Assembly (NCBI GenBank): GCA_036250195.1
Contig: JAVHZZ010000002.1
Span: 278,834,960-278,898,959 of the forward strand
Source of the DNA: Mixophyes australis
Taxonomy: Eukaryota > Chordata > Amphibia > Anura > Limnodynastidae
Reading direction: 5' to 3'
Length of the DNA stretch: 64,000 nt
The notes under the pieces: model-generated
What the model was told of the DNA's origin: nothing
The model's database searches: none
The model's input: only the letters and a program-made list of their open reading frames with translations
Program-made: the position numbers and the translations under genes
Shown here: positions 33,735-64,000 of the stretch, piece by piece
Position numbering within the stretch: position 1 is the first letter of the stretch
Layout of the letters: every line of letters begins with the position of its first letter

Positions 33735-35317
33735 TCAATACCCAGGGTAACATTGGTATGGGGGGGGATGTAAATCATCTCGAACCTCCAAGGACCCGTC
33801 ATGGCATCCACTAGGTACACTTGGGGATCCCGTGACCTGGCACAATACTTGGTGGCCTTGCAATTCAACCGACAGGCCATCATGTCCACTTCCGGCTGAC
33901 CCCACCTTTGCAAAATCAGTGAGAAAGCCTCTGGGTGGAGGGACCACTCTCCCGAGTGAATGGCATGGTGACTCAGGTAATCTGCTTCCCAGTTGTCCAC
34001 TCCTGGTATTAATACCACTGAGATGACAGAAACCCACTGTTCCGCTCACACCATGAGCTTGGCCACCTTCTTCATGGCCAGAGGCCTTCTGGTTCCCCCT
34101 TGGTGGCTGATATATGGCACGGATGTGCCACTGTTGGATTGAATACGAATGGATCTGTTTTTCAATCGGGACTGTGCTTGGACCAACGCCTTGGAGACTG
34201 CCCTTAGCTCTCGTACATTGATGGGTTGAGGCCCTGCAGTCAGAGATTCAATTTCACCACCCCAGCCTGGCATCGGTTGTCACAATGGTCCAATCCCATA
34301 ATGAAAATGGTCTTCCCTGATTGAGATTCCCTGCTTGCGTCCACCCACAACAAAGGTCAGGCGGGTTCTCTGTGACAGGTGAAGGAACTGGACTTCTAAA
34401 TGGGGATTCGACCTGTTCCATTTCAAAAGGAGCGCTTACTGGAAGAGGCGGAAACGGAATCGCCTCAAAGCATGACACCATGGTCTATCATCTTCATGCA
34501 CTGAAAGATGGATACACGCTTTGGGGACAACAGAGCTTTTACCTGCTGTTGCATGGTCCGGATTTTTTCTGGAGGCAAAAAGACTCTTTGGCAACTGGTG
34601 TTGAACAAAAGGCTCAGGAAAACCATGTGTTGAGTGGGCACTAGACTGGATTTTTTGAGGTTTATAATCCAGCAGTGAGACTGTAATGTCTGGGCAGTCA
34701 GATGCAGATGGGACTTCGTCCGAGACGCCGAATCTGCCTTTATCAGGAGATTGTCCAAATACGGAAGGACTGTTAATCCTTGCTGATGTAAGATTGCAGC
34801 AATCACTGCCATGACTTTCGTAAATACTCTTAGTATCGTTGCCAGACCAATGGGCAGAGCCTGGAATTAAAAGGGAGATTGGTCCACCGCAAACCTGAGG
34901 AGGATGTCATGTCCCTGCCATATTGGTATATGAAGGTAAGCATCCTTGATGTCCAAGGATGCTAAAAACTCGTTCGGTTCAGATTAATTCCATGCAGAAA
35001 CTGGGAGCCCTCAAGTGAGCGTTGAGGGACTTTAAGTTTAGAATGGGACAGTATGACAGGTCTGGTTTTTGTATCAGGAAGAGATGCGAGTAAAACCCCA
35101 ACCCTTGTTGTTCTTTTGGGACCGGTACAATCACCCCTGACCCGAACAGGGAGAGAATAGCTTTTTGAAGGCTCACCCTCATGCCTCCTTCTCTCGGAGG
35201 GGGAGTAACTACGATACACCGCGGGGGCGGTCCCAAAAGATTTACGATATAACCCCTAAGAACTATTCCTTCTACAAAGGTGTCTGTGGCAGAACTGTAC
35301 CATTCGTCCCAGAACAT
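33735..35317 (-). pseudogene. DIRS reverse transcriptase and RNase H
   Basis: Reverse transcriptase parts read GVIVPVPKEQQGLGFYSHLF, LIQKPD and ILNLKSLNAH. The catalytic box is LPYLDNLLIKA, Asp-Asp changed to Asp-Asn. RNase H and the following region read PGVDNWEADYLSHHAIHSGE, WSLHPEAF and AMTGPWRFEMIYIPP. Several frameshifts and the lost catalytic Asp show that it is inactive. Confidence 0.87.
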
Positions 35318-35433
35318 CAGGAGACGGCCCCCAACACCGTACTTCCGGAAGGGTAGTATGGTGGTGCTGCCGCCCTGTCCAAGCCTGCCTACCTCCCTGT
35401 GTGACTCCCCTGGCTATTGAGGAATGTCCTCTG

Positions 35434-35571
35434 GTAGGTGTGCCTGTGGTGTGGTGTGGTGTGCCTGTGGTGTGGGTGTGGGTGTGGGTGTGCCTGTGGT
35501 GTGGTGTGGTGTGGGGTGGGGTGGGGTGGGGTGGGGTGGGGTGGGGTGGGGTGCGGTGTGGTGTGTGTCCC
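35434..35571 (+). repeat. GTGTG / GGGGT minisatellite
   Basis: Repeats of GTGTG and GTGGGT grade into eight or so uninterrupted GGGGT pentamers on the plus strand, a G-quadruplex-capable tract inside the DIRS body. It explains the His/Thr/Pro-rich frames there. Confidence 0.93.
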
Positions 35572-35683
35572 AGATAATTCCTGACCTGTGTAAAGTACTG
35601 CATCTCATAAATATTAGTCCGCCTCCTTAATGTGGTCGGCCAAGGAAGACAGTTCAGCTCTAGGAACTCCCGACTGAAGGCTA

Positions 35684-36540
35684 TCACTGAGGGAAGAGGC
35701 CCACTTTTCCACCGCTTTTACTACCCATGCTGCCGCCGTTACGGGACGTAGGGAAGCCTCTGAAGCCAAAATATATGTATTTCATGATGCCCTCACATTT
35801 TCTATCAATGACATCTTTTAAGTTAGCAGCACTGGGTGGTGGAATAATAGTGACTTTTGCTAAATGCGCAATGGAAGCATCCACGCTGGAGTAATTTTCC
35901 CATGACTCCAATTCAGAGTCTGGAAACGGATAAATTAGGCAAAATCTTCTGGGAATCAGATATCTACTATTAGGTTTCATTCTGGCCTCTTGCCAAATAT
36001 CTGACAATTGTGGGGAGTATGGAAAAAAAATTGTTTCTTTTTCAGTTTAAACATGGATACCTGATAAGTCACCTGGCCGTCCTCAGAAATGTCTAGCACT
36101 TGTTTTACCGCTAGAATGAGATCCTCCACTCCTTGCCTGTTGGGGGAATCATCCTCCCAGGCAGATAACTCCTTAGTGTCTGAGTCTTCAACAAGTCACC
36201 AATAACAGATGGGTTAGTGTCCGACTCTGGCAGTTCTTGGGCCTGGGTTTGAACTTGGCATTTGCGCTGCCTACCTGAGGAAGAAGACTAATATTCTTTC
36301 CAGGGATGCAGAAACTCTGACCAGACCTTGTACAGATCTTTCCAGGTTTTGCATCCAGGTAGGTGCAATGGACATCGCTAACATCTCTTGGAGTTGCTGC
36401 AATGCCTGTCCCAAGGGAAGTGCCCTGGCCCAGGCTGGCTCCGGTACACCGGAGGCCTCCCCAGATGAGTGCTAGTCCAGGTCCTCAGCCTCGCAAGTCT
36501 AACCATCCACAAGGTAATTTTGTTTGGTAAAATATTTTTC
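35684..36540 (-). pseudogene. DIRS gag-like remnant
   Basis: The frame reads IPPPSAANLKDVIDRKCEGI followed by MKYIYFGFRG, and upstream RRFCLIYPFPDSELESWENY, resembling the gag region of DIRS elements that precedes the reverse transcriptase. Stops interrupt it. Confidence 0.65.
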
Positions 36541-36609
36541 TTATTCAAGATGACAAAGTGGTATCGGCAGTAATGGACATGGGGAACTAGTCCCTCTTTC
36601 TGACAAGAT

Positions 36610-36812
36610 GGGGCATATTCAATTGTCTACGTTAACCGCAAAAGTAACGCGGCTTGCGCACTATTACCGTTATTACGGTACCTTTAACGCCGGCTTTTAG
36701 CTCGCAGCTCAGGGAGCGGAGAGCTGAAATCCGGCTCAGAGTTACCGTAATACTGGTAATACTCTTAACGCCGCGTTATTTTTGCGAGTAACACGGACAA
36801 TTGAATATGCCC
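36610..36812. mobile_element. Harbinger-type MITE, GGGGCATATTCAATTG family
   Basis: The termini GGGGCATATTCAATTGTC and GACAATTGAATATGCCC are inverted. The interior carries mirrored CGTTAACC / TAACGCCGCGTTA and ACCGTTATTACGGTA. It lies downstream of LEMD2. Confidence 0.82.
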
Positions 36813-37019
36813 TGATGACTGAGTATTTCACACACAAATTGACTTTTGTGTTAGAAAAATCAGTAACACAGATTATTGTATATATAAGAATAGGGCAGCC
36901 TAGCGCTTCAAAAGCACCACATCCCTGTTCCGAGGCTGCCAACCCAAATGTTGGGAGGAATACTAATAACCATTAGACAAATTGGAGTTGTAATTAATCA
37001 ATGCACAGATATTTCAAAC

Positions 37020-37941
37020 AGATACAAAACATGATACATTTATTCAGAGTTATACAGTACTGTAATAATTAAGATGTCAATACTGCACTTTGTTCTGTGT
37101 TGTGTTAGTGTCACATAATGGAGTTTCAGCATTATTTTGCATATCAAGATTATTTAGCTAATTTACATGTATAAAAAAATGAAGTGATGGCATTGCAAAG
37201 GTTAATTCTTGTAGTGCAGGTGTTGTGTTATTCTCCAATAATTGAATTTTCTGCTTCTCTGCTGCTGCTTATAAACAACATCTCTGCTGTGCAGGAATAA
37301 CCACTGTCTAGAACGGGAGCAGTCATGCGAGGAGACAGCAAGTGTCTAGATCTCCCATGAGCCCCTGCAGGAACAAATTACAACATCTCATGCACCACCC
37401 TTTTACTCCCCCCTTTCTACATGTAAAGCAATTTCACGCAAAGAATAGCAGAGGGTCTTGTTAAGAGTTTGGAAAGGGGGGGGGGGGTAATATGCTTTTA
37501 TGTAGTCTATTACCTAAAGATATACAGGGAAATCTGGACAGTAATGAGTGTCAAAAAAAAGATGAATACAAGGTACAGAATCAGAGCTATGTGATAGCCC
37601 ACCAAATATGGATGGAAATTAATAGCAGTCAAGCTGCAGGAGTGAATTATTACACGTACTAAATCTTTTAATTTATCTTTTTTTTTTTTTTCATTTAATA
37701 GTTCACAAAATATTTTAAAAATACCAACTGTTCATTTTACTCCCTACAGTAAAAAGGAAAATGCATGAAGACACAAATACAAATTGTTTAATGCAGCAAG
37801 ATTTACCGGCTCTTACATTAAAAGTCATCTATAGCCACGTATCATCTTGTGTCTCTTTTTTTACATTAACTGACTACCACAAAAAGCAATTCATTAAACA
37901 ACCTGGCAGAGCATCACTACCCCTGACCAATGCCATATGCA
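37020..37941 (-). other. LEMD2: Probable LEMD2 3' UTR
   Basis: This is non-coding sequence between the stop codon and the candidate poly(A) signal. It contains a poly-G run (37479-37487) and a poly-T run (37679-37691). No other gene was recognised. The extent is inferred. Confidence 0.4.
37039..37044 (-). promoter_or_regulatory. Candidate LEMD2 polyadenylation signal
   Basis: AATAAA on the minus strand, about 900 bp downstream of the LEMD2 stop. It would give a 3' UTR of about 0.9 kb. Other signals cannot be excluded. Confidence 0.4.
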
Positions 37942-60965
<23,024 letters not shown>

Positions 60966-61110
60966 TACGTCACTGGAAGTGGAGACGAGTAATCTTATGA
61001 ACTCACGCTGATGAAGCCTACAGCAGCCATATTTGTGTAGGAGAGTCGGAAGTAATATGGGACTTGCACAGAGTAATGCGGTAGCTGTTCCTCATTGTAC
61101 GTAACGTTCG
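60966..61110 (-). promoter_or_regulatory. LEMD2: LEMD2 promoter region
   Basis: Upstream of the start on the minus strand lie a CRE-like TGACGTAA (60965-60972, overlapping the first ATG), a YY1-like AATATGGC (61026-61033) and an ETS-like ACTTCCG (61047-61053). There is no TATA box at a sensible distance. This fits a housekeeping-type promoter. The YY1 motif contains an ATG that would open an 11-codon upstream frame if transcribed. Confidence 0.5.
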
Positions 61111-61431
61111 AAGCTCCAGGCTCAAACATGGACACAGACACCAGCAAAATATTGAAGTGTGGGGTTTAAACACAAAAGTTCACTCTTTATGACCGACTAG
61201 GCGTCTGTTAATGTTCCCTTTAATTTAAGGTGTGAGCAGACATTTTTTGGTGAGCTCAAGGGTGAACTTGTGGGTAGAAAACTGGTACCATAGCTCCTGA
61301 ATCAAAACAAAATCGTTTAAATTCTTTCAAAGTACTTTTTAAAGTTTAAAGAGACCCACCACTTAGCCAAAATTCCCTGGCCAGCATTCTCTTTCCCAGC
61401 AAATAACGAGGCTGAAGTTAGCTTAATATTC
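61111..61431. other. Unassigned sequence upstream of LEMD2
   Basis: No coding sequence was recognised. It may belong to the left side of the inverted-repeat element that follows, whose partner lies beyond the window. Confidence 0.35.
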
Positions 61432-61513
61432 ATGCTCCAGCTTCTTATACAGAAAAGCTTATTTTTAAAGGATTAAATCAAATTGGATCACTGATTTCAC
61501 ATCAGATTAACAC

Positions 61514-62393
61514 CATACTTCAGACTTGCCAACTCTCCCGCATTTTGCGGGAGACTCCCGCATTTTGCGAGAGTCTCCCGGGCTCCCGGGCGAGTGTGGC
61601 AATCCCCCGCATCTGGATAATTCTGCCCACTTCCTAGTGAAGTGGGCAGAATTAAGTCCCAAACGTCGCGATTCCCGGTGAATCGCGGCGTTTGGCCCCG
61701 CCCCCGCTGTCAAATGACGCATTTTGCGTCATCACGTCATGGGGGCAGGTCCAAAATGACGTCACTTGGAGCCCCCCCCCGTCACGCCCACCTCCTCTGC
61801 AGGCTCCCGGATTTCACCAACAGAAAGTTGGTAAGTATGCCATACTTGCCAACTCTCCCTGAATGTCAGGGAGACTCCCTGAAATAGGGGTGATCTCCCT
61901 CACTCCCTGAAGAGTCTGGCATTCTCCCTGATGCTGAGCCAGTACAAGACATGGTTGGCTTCGCCATCTGTGGCATGATGACACAGTTCAGAAATTGTGT
62001 CCTATGTATTTGTGCCTATGGAGGTGGCCATTTTCATGGAGACCCAAGATTTAATCAAAGACTGACAGGTAAGACAACATGACATCAGTAATGGAGACAG
62101 AAATGTAAAAGACACTTCAGTCTCTAGAGATTCATTTGCTGCTTTTCTTTAACGCATAATTGTCTACTCTCCTGGAATGTCCGGAAGACTCCGGCATTTC
62201 TGGGAGACCTCACAAGAGAGCAGGGCAGCCTCCCGGTTCTCGCCCCCGCAATAGATAAGTGTGGGGGGGCTTAATGATGCAAATATCGGGGGGGGGGGGG
62301 GGGCAAAATGATGCAATTTGAAACGCCCCGCCCCCGCACGCTCACCTCCCCCAGGATCTCCCTGAAACCAACGAGGAAAAGTTGGCAAGTATG
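61514..62393. mobile_element. hAT-like MITE cluster, CATACTTGCCAAC family (TSD ATTAACAC)
   Basis: The outer ends CATACTT...GCCAAC and GTTGGCAAGTATG are inverted. The perfect 8-bp duplication ATTAACAC lies at 61506-61513 and 62394-62401. Internally, GTAAGTATGCCATACTTGCC at about 61830-61849 is a head-to-tail junction between two related copies, and a third partial copy (CTACTCTCCTGGAATGTCCG) starts near 62162. It looks like a composite that inserted as a unit or grew by nested insertion. Confidence 0.82.
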
Positions 62394-62419
62394 ATTAACA
62401 CTAAAGGGGTGTCCCTTAT

Positions 62420-62708
62420 CAGGGGCGGATCTAGACAATCGTTCTACACAGGGCGATTTTAGGGGGTGATTTAGGCCACGCCCCCTTTCTGACTTCTAAG
62501 GCTGCCGGCGGCTGCACACTATGTGCAGGTCCGCTCGGCAGTGACAGTATGCTGCCCGGCTGCTCTGATTGTGTTTAAAACACAATCGGAGTAGCTGGGC
62601 AGCACACTGTCACTGCCGAACGGACCTGCACAGTGTGCCGCTGTCTGCAGCAAGCCCCTGCTAGGGGGGGGCGATTGCCCCGATTGCCCCCCCCTGGATC
62701 CCCCACTG
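62420..62708. mobile_element. hAT-type MITE (289 bp, TSD TCCCTTAT)
   Basis: The ends CAGGGGCGGATCTAG and CTGGATCCCCCACTG are inverted. The perfect 8-bp duplication TCCCTTAT lies at 62412-62419 and 62709-62716. Its core is a near-perfect palindrome of about 60-bp arms (62513-62640) centred on TGTGTTTAAAACACA. Confidence 0.93.
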
Positions 62709-62784
62709 TCCCTTATACAAATTGCAATAGTATTTAGCCTGACCCAACAAGGTTTTTGGCATGAAATCGGGGCAAAGTCATTTT

Positions 62785-63142
62785 GAATAAGTAGCTGTAG
62801 TTTTGCAAGGGTTAAATTCAGTTGGGCCACCAATTTGATGGTGGGAATCAACACAGGGTGGTCAGTTTCATATAAAACACTTCTCTTTTGCTTGGCCCAA
62901 TACTGTTTTGGGCTTGAAATCAGGTGGCAAAATGTAAACAGGTAGCATTTTGAGCATATTGAATAAGTAGCTGTAGTTTTGCAAGGGTTAAATGCCGTGG
63001 GGCCACTAATTGGATAGTGGGAATCAACACAGAGTGGTCAGTTACATATAAAAAGCTTGTCTTTTGCCTGGCCCAACACTCTTTTGGGCACAGATAGCTT
63101 TTTCATTATTTTGAATAAGTAGCTGTAGTTTTGCAAGGGTTG
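62785..63142 (+). repeat. ~150-175-bp tandem repeat in the loop
   Basis: GAATAAGTAGCTGTAGTTTT followed by GCAAGGGTT recurs at 62785, 62961 and 63113, with the intervening GTGGGAATCAACACAG and GGTCAGTT blocks also shared. Confidence 0.9.
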
Positions 63143-63397
63143 ATTTTTTTTTATTAAATAAATGCCATATCACTTTGTCCAAAATAACATAGACTATATG
63201 CAACATCAAGGGGTAAAATGGACCAATAGGAACGAAACTTCACATTATCATAAAACCCAATTCTCCTACAATGACAATAACTCCCCAAAAACTATTGCAT
63301 CACTTCACAAATGAGAATAATTATATACATCAAAGAAACATGACATCCTCTAACACAATACTCTGCATTACAACAACCTTGTCACCAATCTATAATA

Positions 63398-63671
63398 CAT
63401 ACATGCCAACTTTTAAGATTTCTCCACCGGGGGAGAAGTCATGTGACATGGGGTAGGAGGAGGGTGTGGTTACATTGTCGCGTCACCATAACCCGCCCCC
63501 ACTGTAAAAAGCCAAAATTCACGGCATTGAATGGAGGTGCGGAGCTTAATGACACGATTAAACCCCACACCTTCCATTCACTGCCGTGAATTTCGCCAAA
63601 TGCGGGAGCTTTGCCTACTCTTCTGGAGTCCGTGAGAGCCTCCGGGAATTCCGGGAGAGTAGGCAAGTATG
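63398..63671. mobile_element. hAT-like MITE, CATACTTGCCAAC family (TSD CTATAATA)
   Basis: The ends CATACATGCCAAC and GTAGGCAAGTATG are inverted. The perfect 8-bp duplication CTATAATA lies at 63390-63397 and 63672-63679. The inner arms (AATTCACGGCATTGAATGGA / CCATTCACTGCCGTGAATT) form a palindrome. Confidence 0.92.
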
Positions 63672-64000
63672 CTATAATACCACCCACCCAAATTTTACAG
63701 TCAGGGAATGAAAACTAACTATAAATGTATGTAAACCTTACTAAAAAAAAAAGGAATTTCCTCTAATAGTGAAAAAACAGGATAGATAGCCAAGAATCGA
63801 GAGACTGCCAGATGTTTGTACTTTTGATTCCCACTATCAAATAATATATGGTGACTTTGCCTCCATATTTCATGCCCAAAACCTTCTTGGGTCAGGCATA
63901 TATAAGGGACCCCCTTTAGTGTTAATCTGATGTGAAATCAGTGATCCAACTTGATTTAATCCTTTAAAAATAAGCTTTTCTAAATAAGAAGCTGGAGCAT

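Larger units (their letters stand above)
32160..36580 (-). mobile_element. DIRS-type retrotransposon no. 1 (decayed, 5'-truncated)
   Basis: In minus-strand order it has a gag remnant, reverse transcriptase, RNase H and methylase-like region, and tyrosine recombinase. This is the DIRS layout, in which the recombinase replaces integrase and no target duplication forms. The left terminal region (ACTTACCGTAAAATGTCTCT, GGGGGACACTGCTCACCATG) is typical of vertebrate DIRS termini and recurs as a variant at 32445-32530. The other terminus is missing near 36580. All frames are broken. Confidence 0.88.
61432..64000. mobile_element. Long inverted-repeat element, runs off the window
   Basis: Left-arm pieces 61432-61513, 62394-62419 and 62709-62850, once three insertions are ignored, match the reverse complement of 63815-64000 (GGATTAAATCAA, GGATCACTGATTTCACATCA, GCCTGACCCAA, TTTTGGCATGAAAT / its partner). 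The right arm continues past 64000. The loop carries a three-copy tandem repeat and another MITE. No protein was recognised. Confidence 0.82.

Noticed and set aside
35256..35687. His/Thr/Pro-rich frame of 143 residues
   Set aside because: The central half is the GTGTG/GGGGT minisatellite read in antisense, and the rest is DIRS remnant.
61506..61513. Separate insertions for each CATACTTGCCAAC copy in 61514-62393
   Set aside because: Only the outermost pair of 8-bp duplications could be found, so inner copies were not split into independent features.

Overview
The window looks like a piece of a frog (anuran amphibian) genome. It holds one host gene with canonical GT-AG introns, buried in the mix of transposons typical of large amphibian genomes: Ty3/Gypsy, DIRS, L2 and CR1 LINEs, PIF/Harbinger with its Myb-like partner gene, hAT elements and many foldback MITEs. 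There is nothing bacterial or viral in its organisation. The species cannot be named from sequence alone.

The host gene is LEMD2, an inner-nuclear-membrane LEM-domain protein. It lies on the minus strand from 60965 down to 37942. All nine coding exons can be placed. Their lengths sum to 1653 nt, which is exactly 551 codons including the stop, and all eight junctions keep phase. Its promoter is near 61000 and a likely polyadenylation signal is at 37039-37044. Its introns hold a CR1 LINE fragment (intron 8), a DIRS element with both terminal repeats (intron 6), a nearly full-length L2 LINE in antisense (intron 4) and several hAT/Harbinger elements and foldbacks (intron 1).

From 1 to about 12.3 kb there is no host gene, only stacked insertions. 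A foldback element (1371-2649) is interrupted by a palindromic MITE, which is itself split by a solo LTR (target duplication CAACT). A decayed Ty3/Gypsy gag-pol (3059-12271) is split twice inside gag: by a second solo LTR (3178-5115, duplication CACAC) and by a Harbinger transposon (5242-8960, duplication TTG, 24-bp terminal repeats). The Harbinger element keeps an almost intact Myb/SANT-like gene but only the C-terminal stub of its transposase.

From 12.3 to 37 kb there are a large coding-like foldback (15.4-17.6 kb), a dimeric ~156-bp satellite (17.98-18.90 kb), an array of five perfect hairpins (25.06-25.32 kb), a 1.2-kb hAT element (28.9-30.1 kb), an unrecognised coding-like stretch (27.8-28.6 kb) and a truncated DIRS element (32.16-36.5 kb). 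Beyond LEMD2, 61.4-64.0 kb is a long inverted repeat that runs off the window and has been hit by three hAT-like elements, each with an 8-bp target duplication. Coordinates of decayed elements are approximate unless a target duplication is quoted.
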